64,000 bases of DNA, taken from assembly GCA_964352215.1 (NCBI GenBank), contig CAYGRE010000023.1, positions 1-64,000 on the forward strand, written 5' to 3'. Of the stretch, positions 51,585 through 60,659 are shown in pieces. The translations under genes and the position numbers were made by a program. Under the pieces are notes generated by a model that was not told the DNA's origin, searched no databases, and saw nothing but the letters and a program-made list of their open reading frames with translations. How positions within the stretch are numbered: position 1 is the stretch's first letter; every line of letters starts with the position of its first letter. This DNA comes from CAWUKT01 sp964352215 (GTDB taxonomy: Bacteria > Bacteroidota > Bacteroidia > J057 > JADKCL01).

Positions 51585-54077
51585 ATGAAAATAATTTATT
51601 ACCCTCTGTTACTGGTTTTGTTTCTCGGACAGGGTTTGTTCCTGGGAGCACAGAACGGCCAATTGAAGAAAGGGGACAAGTTCTATGAGTCATTGGCCTA
51701 TCCAATGGCGATCAAGCACTATGAAAAAGGCTTGAAAAAAGAGCGGGACTTGCGTTCGATGGAGCGCCTTGCTGATTCTTACAAGAACATTGGTGATCCT
51801 GTGGGGGCTGAGAAGTGGTTTGCTGAACTGGTGAAGACCAAAGGTTCTGCACCCATCAATAAGTTTTATTACGGTGAAGCATTGATGACTAACGGCAACT
51901 ATACTGCTGCCAGAACCTGGTTTGAAGCGTATATGCAAACCGGAGAAAACCCCAAACGTGCCGCAATATTTATCGAATCCTGTGACTACGCCATGGAAAT
52001 CAGGAATGATTCTTCCCGGTATTCCATCGAAGAAGCTGATTTTAACGTTGGGGAAAGTGATTTCTCACCCGTTATTACCCGTCAGGGAATGGTCTACACC
52101 TCTGCCCGCAAGCGGGGATTTGGATCGCGTTTCATCAATATGCGTGACAACGAGAAATTCTTCTACGACCTCTACAATGTCGAGCGTTCCACCAATAAAA
52201 AGGGTTACAAAGTCAAGCCGCTTAAGGGAAAGGTAAATACCAAGTTCCATGAAGGTCCGGCTGTATTCAGCAAAGATGGCAATACCATTTTCTTTACCCG
52301 GAGCAATTATTTCAAAGGAGAGAAGGGGGAAGATTCCAGAGGAATCAACCGCCTCAAGATTTTCCAGGCAAAGCGGGTCGGTAAGAAGTGGAAGGAAGTT
52401 GAAAAGCTCCCTTTCAATGACGATGCTTATTCCTGCGGTCACCCCGCCCTTACCGCAGATGGGAAGATCATGGTCTTCGTATCCGATATTCCTGGTGGAT
52501 TCGGTGGGACCGACCTTTATATGAGCAAGTTTGACGGCAAGAATTGGGGGACTCCGATCAATCTCGGTTCGTCTATCAATACCCAAGGGGACGAAGAATT
52601 TCCTTATCTCCACCCTGAAGGAGCTTTGTTCTTCTCTTCCGACGGCCATCCTGGCATGGGAGGATTGGACATCTTTGCCGCCTCACAACAAGGCGATCGC
52701 TGGATCAATCCTATCAATGCAGGCTATCCTCTGAATTCTTCCAGAGACGATTTTGGTGTCGTCTGGACCAAAGGCCAGCCAAAAGGATACTTCAGCTCCA
52801 ACCGCAATGGGAATGATGATATCTACACCTTCAAACGTCAAATGTTCATAGAGGGTACGGTCGTAGATTCCCGTACCAAACTGCCGCTTGAGAATGCCGA
52901 AGTATCTCTCATGGATGCTGGTGGCCGTGAGCAAAAGGTTACTACCGACAAGGATGGAAAATTCCAGGTACCCGGAAGTTGGGGCAAGGAGTATTTCTGT
53001 ACCGTCAACCGGGATGAGTATCTCCAGCTTCGCCAAAAGCTCGATACCCGCGAAGTCAATGCCCTGGAAGACCTGAAAGCCACCCTCGAGATGGAGAGAG
53101 ACATGATCTTCACCTTATCGGGGAATGTAAAAGACGCGGTCACAGGTGAATCCCTTCGGGGAGCTCAGGTGCGGGTGATTTCCTACCGTGAGCAGAACCT
53201 GAAGGCAGACAAAAAAGGAGATTACTTCCAGGAATTGGAGGAGAATACCGAGTATACCGTTATCATCATGAAGGAAGGGTATATTCCACAAGTTGGCTCT
53301 CTGACTACCATCGGCAAAACCGATCCTGAGGATTTTGTCATCAACGCCGATTTGGAAAAAGGGGACTATATCCTTGCTGAAGGACGGACCTTTTTGCGTG
53401 AGAGTGGAAAGCCGGTTGACAAGGTCACGGTAAGAGCGATCGATACCGAAAAGCGCGAGGAAGTTAAGTCTACGATGAGCCGTACCGATGGCCGTTTCTG
53501 GGCAGTGCTGGATCCTAAGGTCGAGCAGATCCTGATCGGCTCCAAGGTTGGATACTTCTCTTCCAGAGGAGATTTGCCATTGCCATCCGAATTCAATGGC
53601 AGCAAGACTGTACAGGTAGAGATTCCCATGGTTCCTTATGAAATCGGAGCTTTGGTCAAGACCATCTACTACGAATACGACAAATCTGACATCACCAAGA
53701 TCGCCGGTGCCGACCTCTTTGAGATCGTCTACTTCCTGGAGGAGAATCCAGAAGCCAGCGTTGATCTGAGCTCATTTACTGATTCACGTGGTGGTGACAG
53801 CTACAATATGAAGCTCTCTAAGCAGCGTTCTGATGCTTCGGTTGGCTTCATCGTGAAGCGGGGGATCAAAGACAAGCGGATCAAAGCCAAAGGATTTGGT
53901 GAGAGCCGACCAGTCAACGCTTGCACGGATGGCAAGCAGTGCTCTGAAGAGCAGCACTCTCTCAACCGCCGGACCGAGATTCGGGTAACCGAACTGGACC
54001 TTGGAAAGGTAGATCAGTTGTGGAAGCGTCAGTTGATCCTGGAACAACTTGAAGGAATGAAGTCTATTGCAAAATGA
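51585..54077 (+). CDS. OmpA-family protein with TPR, PD40-like and carboxypeptidase-regulatory-like parts
   Basis: 830 residues from the ATG at 51585 (signal peptide YYPLLLVLFLGQGLFLGAQ). The N-terminal 130 residues are TPR-like. Next come PD40-type propeller units (for example GPAVFSKDGNTIFFTRSN and GALFFSSDGHPGMGGLDIF), then two or three carboxypeptidase-regulatory-like beta-sandwiches (IEGTVVDSRTKLPLENAEVS, LSGNVKDAVTGESLRGAQVR). The C-terminus is an OmpA peptidoglycan-binding domain with YYEYDKSDITKIAGADLFEI, SFTDSRGGDSYNMKLSKQRS and RVTELDLGK. This layout is common downstream of PorP/SprF genes and may anchor the outer-membrane assembly to peptidoglycan. The first part overlaps the end of the previous frame only if the longer, unlikely start is used. 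Confidence 0.9.
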   Translation: MKIIYYPLLLVLFLGQGLFLGAQNGQLKKGDKFYESLAYPMAIKHYEKGLKKERDLRSMERLADSYKNIGDPVGAEKWFAELVKTKGSAPINKFYYGEALMTNGNYTAARTWFEAYMQTGENPKRAAIFIESCDYAMEIRNDSSRYSIEEADFNVGESDFSPVITRQGMVYTSARKRGFGSRFINMRDNEKFFYDLYNVERSTNKKGYKVKPLKGKVNTKFHEGPAVFSKDGNTIFFTRSNYFKGEKGEDSRGINRLKIFQAKRVGKKWKEVEKLPFNDDAYSCGHPALTADGKIMVFVSDIPGGFGGTDLYMSKFDGKNWGTPINLGSSINTQGDEEFPYLHPEGALFFSSDGHPGMGGLDIFAASQQGDRWINPINAGYPLNSSRDDFGVVWTKGQPKGYFSSNRNGNDDIYTFKRQMFIEGTVVDSRTKLPLENAEVSLMDAGGREQKVTTDKDGKFQVPGSWGKEYFCTVNRDEYLQLRQKLDTREVNALEDLKATLEMERDMIFTLSGNVKDAVTGESLRGAQVRVISYREQNLKADKKGDYFQELEENTEYTVIIMKEGYIPQVGSLTTIGKTDPEDFVINADLEKGDYILAEGRTFLRESGKPVDKVTVRAIDTEKREEVKSTMSRTDGRFWAVLDPKVEQILIGSKVGYFSSRGDLPLPSEFNGSKTVQVEIPMVPYEIGALVKTIYYEYDKSDITKIAGADLFEIVYFLEENPEASVDLSSFTDSRGGDSYNMKLSKQRSDASVGFIVKRGIKDKRIKAKGFGESRPVNACTDGKQCSEEQHSLNRRTEIRVTELDLGKVDQLWKRQLILEQLEGMKSIAK

Positions 54078-57000
54078 TTCTATTGGCAAGGTTTTCCAGA
54101 GCCTTTCTCTTGACATTATTTATGGTGGTCGCCGCTTGCTCAACCCAAGCGGCGACCATTTTCGTTGATTCAACCGCCACCGGTCTTGGAGATGGGACGA
54201 GCTGGACGGATGCTTATCCGGACCTGCAACCAGCCCTGCTTGCAGCCGTTGCCGGAGATGAGATATGGGTGGCCAATGGCACTTATTATCCCGGCGTCCA
54301 GGGCAATCCGGCAGCCACCTTTGACCTCAAGAATGGAGTCGGCCTCTATGGTGGCTTTGAAGGTGCAGGTGGAGCTGAAGAAACGATGCTTTCTCAAAGA
54401 GATTGGTTCTCGAATATTTGTATTCTGTCCGGAGACCTTGACAGTTCGGGCGGGGTCAATACCGACGATGCCTACAATATCATTACTGCTTTAAATACAG
54501 ACACCACCGCCCTGGTAGATGGCTTCACGATCCGGGGTGGCAATGCGGTCGGGCCCTTGAATGGAAACAGGGGAGGGGGAATCCAGGCTTTTTCGGGTTC
54601 TGTTGCGGTCTACAACTGCATTGTCGAGGGATGCGAGGGTGTCTTTGGAGCCGGAATCCGGGCTTCCAGGGTACTTATCCTCGAGAATGTGATTTTTAGA
54701 AACAATATCTCCAGCAATCGGGGAGGAGCAGGCTACCTGACCGGAACCGGGCCAACCCGCATTGTCAATTGTACCTTTTACCGCAACGAAGCACCCGGCA
54801 ATCTCGGAGGCGCTTTGTTCGCACAAGGCTCGAACAACACCATCAGCCACTGTACTTTTGCAGAGAATGTAGGCTCACAAGGCTCAGCAATCTATAATTT
54901 CTCCGCTACCAACGTAATTAAGAACTCCATCTTCTGGAACAATACCGGGTTTGACATTCAGGGTACCAATCCTACCATCGACCACTGTATTGTTGAAGGT
55001 GGATTCGCAGCCGGAACCAATATCCTGGACGTAGACCCACTCTTTGCGGATACTTTGCTCCGCTTGCGGGCCTGTTCTCCTGCAGTGGATGCCGGAGATT
55101 CATTGGTGGGAATTACTCAGGACCTCGAAGGGAATCCCCGTCCTTTTGACGGAGATGGAGATCTGACCGCGCGTTGGGACCTGGGGGCATTTGAAAGTCA
55201 GGTGCAGGGAATCGTTCCGGCACCGCAAACTTTGCAGGGGCAATTGCCTGCTTGCTTAGGCGTGGTGGGCTTGCCCTATACGGTGGGGAATGACCTTTCC
55301 CCGCTCAATACCTACTCCTGGGTTCTTTCCGGAGGTGGTACGGTTGCCAGCGGATCGGACAGCAGCACCGTCGTAATTGATTGGGGTCCGGCTACCGGGA
55401 CCTTTGACCTTTATCTCACCGAGACGGTGGAAGCAACCGGATGTTTGCTGGAAGATACCTTCGTCATCAATGTCGATACGGTTCCTACCGTAAGCCTGGC
55501 CCCGGCTGGAAATGATACCATCTGCGATGAAGACAGCCTGCAGTTGACCGCCACTGGTCAGGGCGTTGGTTTTCAATGGTTCCTCAATGGCCAACCTATT
55601 TCCGGAGCCACCAACAGCAATTATTTCGCGAAGGACCCTGGAATTCACAATGTTGTGCTCACCGATGGAAACGGCTGTTTTGACACCGCATCCGTCAATA
55701 CCGACCTCTTCGTGCACCCTCTGCCGGTGATTACCTTCACCACCTCCGTCGCCCCGGCCATCTGCCAGGGAGACAGCATCACCATCACGGCCCCGGCCGG
55801 GGTAAGTATGCAGTGGTACGAGAATGGTTTCTCACGGGCGGGCGATACCCTGGACAATATTACGGTGGGCGTCGCCGGACTCTACAATATGATACAGGTA
55901 GATGCCAATGGCTGTTCGGACAGTGCCGACATCGGACAAGCGGTTGTTGTAAATCCATTGCCTGTGGTTGCGGTGAATCCATCCGGATCAGATACCCTTT
56001 GTCCCGGCGACAGCCTGGCCCTGTCCGGATCTGCGGCTGGCGCCACCTCCTTTCAATGGACCCGCGACGGCATCCCGGTATCGGGAGCCACTACCAATCC
56101 ATATTTTGCCTCCGTCACGGGACTCTACAATGTCCAGTTGACCGATTCCAACACCTGTGTGGATACAGCCGGTTCCGGTCACCGTATCCTGATCGGAGAC
56201 TTTACCAATCCGGTGCCTCAGTGCCAGGACACGACGGTCTACCTTGACCCAACCGGGTCCATTACCCTGGACGGGTCATTCGTTGACAATGGCAGTACCG
56301 ACAACTGCCGCGTTGACTCATTTGCCTTGAGTACGGTCACCTTCTCTTGTGCCGACACCGGGATCAACCCCATCACCGTAACCGTCTTTGACGGCGTAGG
56401 CAACACTGCCAACTGCAGCTCTCAAATCACGATTGAGGATACCACCCGACCGATCGCACTCTGCCAGAATACAACCATGTACCTGGACAACAATGGCAAC
56501 CTGGTGCTGACCCCATCCGACATTGATGCGGGTGGCAGCGACAACTGTGGCATTGCTTCCAGCCAGGTGAACCTGGTCAACTTTACCTGTACCGATACCG
56601 GTTTCCACCTGGTAACCCTGACCTTGATCGATGTCAGCGGCAATGTCAACCAATGCACCGCCCAGGTATTGGTAGTAGATTCCACCCCTCCCGTCCCTGG
56701 TTGTCAGGATGTGACCGTCGTCCTCGATGGCAGCGGAAATGCATCCATTACCGCAGCAGATATTGAAATCGGAAGCAGTGACAACTGTGGAATTGATACC
56801 TTTTTCGTTGGTCAGGACCAATTTACCTGCACAGACGTCCCCGGTGTGAACGTAACCCTGAGCATCCGGGATGTAAGCGGAAACACAGCAACCTGCACCC
56901 GTCTGGTTACAGTTCAGGATACGGTCCCACCGATTGCCTTGTGCAACGATACGGTGATCTACATTGACAATTCTGGTCAGGCCCTGCTCACCCCTGCCGA

Positions 57001-60000
57001 TGTAGATGGAGGCAGTACCGACAACTGTGCCATCCTCGCCTCTTCCCTGAGCCAGTCCCTCTTCACCTGTCTCGATACGGGTGTCAATACCATCACGGTT
57101 TCTTATATCGACGCCGATACCAACCTCAGCAGTTGTAACTCGCTCATAACGATCCTGGATACAGTTGCACCCGTAGCCGTTTGTTCTGACACCACCTTCT
57201 ACCTGGATTCATTTGGCGTCGCCACCGTAGATCCCTTCGTCTTTGGCATCAACAGCACCGACAATTGTACCTTCTTTGACACGATTTTTGTTGATACAGG
57301 GACTTATACCTGCGCGGATACGGGTACGCACCTCGTGACCCTGTTCCTCTCAGATATCTCTGGAAGATCCGACAGTTGCAGCGGCATCGTCACCATCGCG
57401 GACAGCACCGGTCCGTTTGCCCTGTGCCGGGATACTTCCCTGGTCCTGGGCCCTGGTGGATTTGTTACCCTGCAATCTTCTGACCTCGATCTTGGTACGG
57501 TTGACAACTGTACCCTGGACAGCATTTTTGTCGACCGGGACTCCTTTGTGTGTGCCGACGCTGGTGTACAAGTGGTCACCCTGACTGCGGTTGATATCTT
57601 TGGCAATCCTTCTTCCTGCACCTCTCAGGTCACCATCGTCGATTCCGTATTTCCGGTGGCCGTCTGTCTGGATTCGACTTTGTACCTCGACTCTGCCGGG
57701 ACTGCATCCATACAGGCGGTGGACCTTGACAATGGCAGCACAGACAACTGCTTCATCGACACCATCTTCCTGGATGTCTACACATTCACCTGCCTTGATA
57801 CCGGTGTGAATGCCGTCACCCTGCAGGTCCAGGATCAATTTGGCAATGCTACGACCTGCATCTCCAATGTCACCGTGCTGGACTCCATCAAGCCTGCGGC
57901 TGTCTGCCAGAACACGACTGTCTACCTCGACAGCAACGGCGTATCCATACTCAATTTCAATGATCTCGGAAGCGGTTCCTTTGACAATTGCCTTATTTTC
58001 AATACCTCCCTCTCCCAGGGGCAACTGATGTGCTCCGATACCGGTGCCAATCCGATTACGGTAACGGTGAGTGATCCCTCCGGGAATCTGGATTCCTGTA
58101 CCAGCGTAGTCACCGCTTTGGATACCCTGGCTCCGTTTCCCGATTGCCCCGATACCACCCTTTACCTGGATATCACCGGCAACCTGAGCATTGTTCCTGC
58201 AACCGTGACCAGCCTGACCGTTGACAATTGTCAGATTGATTCCAGGACGCTGGATCAATTCCAGTTCGACTGCGGCGATGTCGGAACACAATTGATTACG
58301 GCCACCTTTACCGATGGCTCAGGCAATCAGTCTGCCTGCACCCTGAACCTGACCATTCTGGATTCTATTGCCCCGGTTACCCAGTGTGAGGACACTACCC
58401 TCTACCTCGACAATGCCGGGATGGCTTCCATCTCCATCGTTCAGATCAATGATTCCAGCTATGACGCTTGTGGCATTGACACCCTTTATCTGGACCGAAG
58501 TCAATTTGACTGCAATGACCTGGGCACTGCCACCGCAACCTTGACCATCGTTGACCTGAATGGAAATACAGACAGTTGCACCGCACAAGTAATCGTCCTC
58601 GACTCAGTGCCACCCGTGGTAATCTGCCAGTCGGATACCGTCTATTATGACAGCCTGGGCGCGGTGCAGGTGAGCGCAGCCAACTTTGACGCTGGTTCCT
58701 CGGATATATGTGGCATTGATACCCTCATCCTGAGTCCGGCTACCTTTGACTGCACAAACTTTGGTCTCAATCCAGTATCAATCACCGTAATCGATGTGGC
58801 TGGAAACCTGGATTCATGTACCACTTCCCTGAGGTTGTCTGATACCATCGCCCCGGTGGCCGTCTGCGATACCACGGTGGCACAATTGACCGCAACCGGC
58901 GGGGTCATTTTAGATCCCCTGCAAATAGCCTCCAATTCTTTTGACAATTGTACATTTGACTCCATCTGGATAGACATCGATTCCTTCAATTGTAGTGATA
59001 TCGGCTTCGAGCAGGTGACCTTGTTCCTGCTCGATAGCGCCGGTAACCAAAGCAGTTGTGTGGAAACCATCCACGTAATAGACAGCAATGGAACTGCCAA
59101 TGTCCAGGTGGACCTGGGGGCCGATACAACCGCCTGCAATGGCGACTCCATCGTCCTCAGTCCAGGCTCCAATTTCATATATTATCAATGGTCAGATTTG
59201 TCCAATGACTCCACCCTGACCGTTAACAGTGCCGGCACCTATTTCGTGACGGTAATCAGCGAGGAAGCATGCTCCGGGAGCGATACCATAGAAATCGCGA
59301 CCCATACCGTAGCCGACCCGAACCTCCGTACCGAAAGCGGGGAATTGGTGATTTGCGCCAATGACCAGCTGATTATCCTGGCAGATACGGGCTTCAATTC
59401 CTATTTGTGGTCAACCGGCTCCACCTTCACCTTTATCAATATCACCTCGGGCGGAACTTATACCCTTGTGGTCAGTGACAGTACCGGATGTACCCTGGCC
59501 ACGGATATCGTCATCAATTATGTGCCTACTCCTGCCCCCAATGTCCAGATTACACCCCAGGGTCCGATCGACCTCTGCGAAGGCGACGAAGTGACCTTGA
59601 ATGCCGGAAGTGGTTATTTTGCCTATTTGTGGAATACCGGGAATACCACTCAGTTTCAGTCAGTCTCTCAGACCGGTGCTTACAGTGTTCAGGTTTGGAA
59701 TGGCTTTGGCTGTCAAACGACCTCTACTCCTGTGGTATCCAATTTGCTCCCCAGCCCCTTGCCACTGGTTTCTCAGAGCGGAGACAGCCTGATTTGTACC
59801 ACTCCAGCGGTTGCCTTTCAGTGGAACATCAATGGTGTACCCATTAACGGGGCCAATGATTCCATATTTGTTCCACTAGCAACCGGCAGCTATACCGTAT
59901 CCTTGACTTACGCGAACGGTTGTGACCGTAATTCTTTGGCATTTCCTGTCCTGGTTGCTGTCCCCGAGGCCCTGGTGGCCTTGCAAAGCATCGAAGTGTA

Positions 60001-60229
60001 CCCGAATCCAACCCAAGGCTTTTTGCAGTTGAGAAGCGAAAAACCCTTACCGGGTAAAATTGAATGCAAACTCGTCAATGGTGTGGGTCAGGTGGTGTTG
60101 GAAAAGGGAATCAATGGGCTTACAGGGGAAGAAGACTTTGACCTGAGTGCCTATCCGGCGGGGATATATTACATGGAGTTGGCCTACAAGGAGCAAAAGA
60201 TTTCGCTGAAGGTTGCACTTGTGAAATAA
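54074..60229 (+). CDS. Giant T9SS type A cargo with beta-helix and twelve HYR-like repeats
   Basis: 2051 residues. The ATG overlaps the previous stop (ATGA), so it is the operon's fourth gene. A signal peptide with a possible lipobox (LTLFMVVAACSTQA) is followed by a right-handed beta-helix of the choice-of-anchor Q type (residues about 25-370: DEIWVANGTYYPG, NPRPFDGDGDLTARWDLGAF). Several Ig/PKD-like units lead to twelve 80-residue HYR-like repeats (about 711-1672). More Ig-like units with YLWSTGSTF-type strands precede a C-terminal type A T9SS sorting domain (IEVYPNPTQGFLQLRSE, LVNGVGQVVLEKGI, YPAGIYYMELAYKEQKISLK). Predicted to be displayed on or released from the cell surface as an adhesin. 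Many long antisense frames over it are compositional shadows. Confidence 0.88.
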   Translation: MILLARFSRAFLLTLFMVVAACSTQAATIFVDSTATGLGDGTSWTDAYPDLQPALLAAVAGDEIWVANGTYYPGVQGNPAATFDLKNGVGLYGGFEGAGGAEETMLSQRDWFSNICILSGDLDSSGGVNTDDAYNIITALNTDTTALVDGFTIRGGNAVGPLNGNRGGGIQAFSGSVAVYNCIVEGCEGVFGAGIRASRVLILENVIFRNNISSNRGGAGYLTGTGPTRIVNCTFYRNEAPGNLGGALFAQGSNNTISHCTFAENVGSQGSAIYNFSATNVIKNSIFWNNTGFDIQGTNPTIDHCIVEGGFAAGTNILDVDPLFADTLLRLRACSPAVDAGDSLVGITQDLEGNPRPFDGDGDLTARWDLGAFESQVQGIVPAPQTLQGQLPACLGVVGLPYTVGNDLSPLNTYSWVLSGGGTVASGSDSSTVVIDWGPATGTFDLYLTETVEATGCLLEDTFVINVDTVPTVSLAPAGNDTICDEDSLQLTATGQGVGFQWFLNGQPISGATNSNYFAKDPGIHNVVLTDGNGCFDTASVNTDLFVHPLPVITFTTSVAPAICQGDSITITAPAGVSMQWYENGFSRAGDTLDNITVGVAGLYNMIQVDANGCSDSADIGQAVVVNPLPVVAVNPSGSDTLCPGDSLALSGSAAGATSFQWTRDGIPVSGATTNPYFASVTGLYNVQLTDSNTCVDTAGSGHRILIGDFTNPVPQCQDTTVYLDPTGSITLDGSFVDNGSTDNCRVDSFALSTVTFSCADTGINPITVTVFDGVGNTANCSSQITIEDTTRPIALCQNTTMYLDNNGNLVLTPSDIDAGGSDNCGIASSQVNLVNFTCTDTGFHLVTLTLIDVSGNVNQCTAQVLVVDSTPPVPGCQDVTVVLDGSGNASITAADIEIGSSDNCGIDTFFVGQDQFTCTDVPGVNVTLSIRDVSGNTATCTRLVTVQDTVPPIALCNDTVIYIDNSGQALLTPADVDGGSTDNCAILASSLSQSLFTCLDTGVNTITVSYIDADTNLSSCNSLITILDTVAPVAVCSDTTFYLDSFGVATVDPFVFGINSTDNCTFFDTIFVDTGTYTCADTGTHLVTLFLSDISGRSDSCSGIVTIADSTGPFALCRDTSLVLGPGGFVTLQSSDLDLGTVDNCTLDSIFVDRDSFVCADAGVQVVTLTAVDIFGNPSSCTSQVTIVDSVFPVAVCLDSTLYLDSAGTASIQAVDLDNGSTDNCFIDTIFLDVYTFTCLDTGVNAVTLQVQDQFGNATTCISNVTVLDSIKPAAVCQNTTVYLDSNGVSILNFNDLGSGSFDNCLIFNTSLSQGQLMCSDTGANPITVTVSDPSGNLDSCTSVVTALDTLAPFPDCPDTTLYLDITGNLSIVPATVTSLTVDNCQIDSRTLDQFQFDCGDVGTQLITATFTDGSGNQSACTLNLTILDSIAPVTQCEDTTLYLDNAGMASISIVQINDSSYDACGIDTLYLDRSQFDCNDLGTATATLTIVDLNGNTDSCTAQVIVLDSVPPVVICQSDTVYYDSLGAVQVSAANFDAGSSDICGIDTLILSPATFDCTNFGLNPVSITVIDVAGNLDSCTTSLRLSDTIAPVAVCDTTVAQLTATGGVILDPLQIASNSFDNCTFDSIWIDIDSFNCSDIGFEQVTLFLLDSAGNQSSCVETIHVIDSNGTANVQVDLGADTTACNGDSIVLSPGSNFIYYQWSDLSNDSTLTVNSAGTYFVTVISEEACSGSDTIEIATHTVADPNLRTESGELVICANDQLIILADTGFNSYLWSTGSTFTFINITSGGTYTLVVSDSTGCTLATDIVINYVPTPAPNVQITPQGPIDLCEGDEVTLNAGSGYFAYLWNTGNTTQFQSVSQTGAYSVQVWNGFGCQTTSTPVVSNLLPSPLPLVSQSGDSLICTTPAVAFQWNINGVPINGANDSIFVPLATGSYTVSLTYANGCDRNSLAFPVLVAVPEALVALQSIEVYPNPTQGFLQLRSEKPLPGKIECKLVNGVGQVVLEKGINGLTGEEDFDLSAYPAGIYYMELAYKEQKISLKVALVK
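56207..59090 (+). repeat. Twelve HYR-like repeats with a near-exact 240-bp period
   Basis: Equivalent positions of the twelve units are at 56207, 56447, 56687, 56927, 57167, 57410, 57650, 57890, 58130, 58370, 58610 and 58850. All steps are 240 bases except one of 243. Each unit has the pattern C-x-[DN]-T-T-x-Y-L-D, then STDNC, then a C-x-DTG stretch and a final SC. Sequence has diverged while length is fixed. Confidence 0.9.
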
Positions 60230-60285
60230 GAGGGAGGGAATACATTGTCAGGAATTGACAGGCCGGGAGTAAAAAGCAGATTTTT

Positions 60286-60450
60286 AGATTCACTTCTAAT
60301 GCTTCAGGGGTGTATCTAACCGGAGTCTACGAGAATATCGCCAGGTTCCTGATGGAGAACCCAAACCTTCAGATTGAGGGCCATACAGATGACCAGAGTG
60401 GTAAGGAATACAATAAAACCCCTGTCACCTTTCGGATTGCTAGCCAATAA
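60286..60450 (+). pseudogene. Chimeric gene scar: beta-propeller fragment joined to OmpA-domain fragment
   Basis: A 54-codon open stretch without a start. Its first 18 residues (RFTSNASGVYLTGVYENIA-like) match the downstream giant gene at 61507-61561: 43 of 55 bases are identical by my hand alignment of 60290-60344. Directly after that it reads FLMENPNLQIEGHTDDQSGK, which is the core of an OmpA peptidoglycan-binding domain and is not derived from the OmpA gene of this window. The frame then ends in TAA. It lies in a gap of 430 bases that otherwise holds no gene; the rest (60451-60659) shows nothing I can identify. Confidence 0.7.
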
Positions 60451-60659
60451 AGAGTTTGGTAATCTAGGACAGTTTTACTATGTTTCTGGCATACACAATA
60501 GTGATTTTGCAATTGATCTAAATCCGTTTACCCGTATATTGCATAGGATGTTTAGTGTTTAGACTCCAGTTGAATAGGGGGGAGTGATTTTTTGGTAATG
60601 TTATTTATGGATTTCTCAGTACCGCTTTTTCTGGTGAAGTGGTCTGGTTTTTTCAATCA

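Noticed and set aside
57350..58291. 313-codon minus-strand frame
   Set aside because: Arises from the repeat composition of the adhesin gene; similar shadow frames recur over the repeats at the same 240-base phase.
48449..60229. CRISPR-like array or mobile element in the repeat-rich region
   Set aside because: The repeats are in frame, coding and diverged, with no spacers, transposase or terminal inverted repeats.
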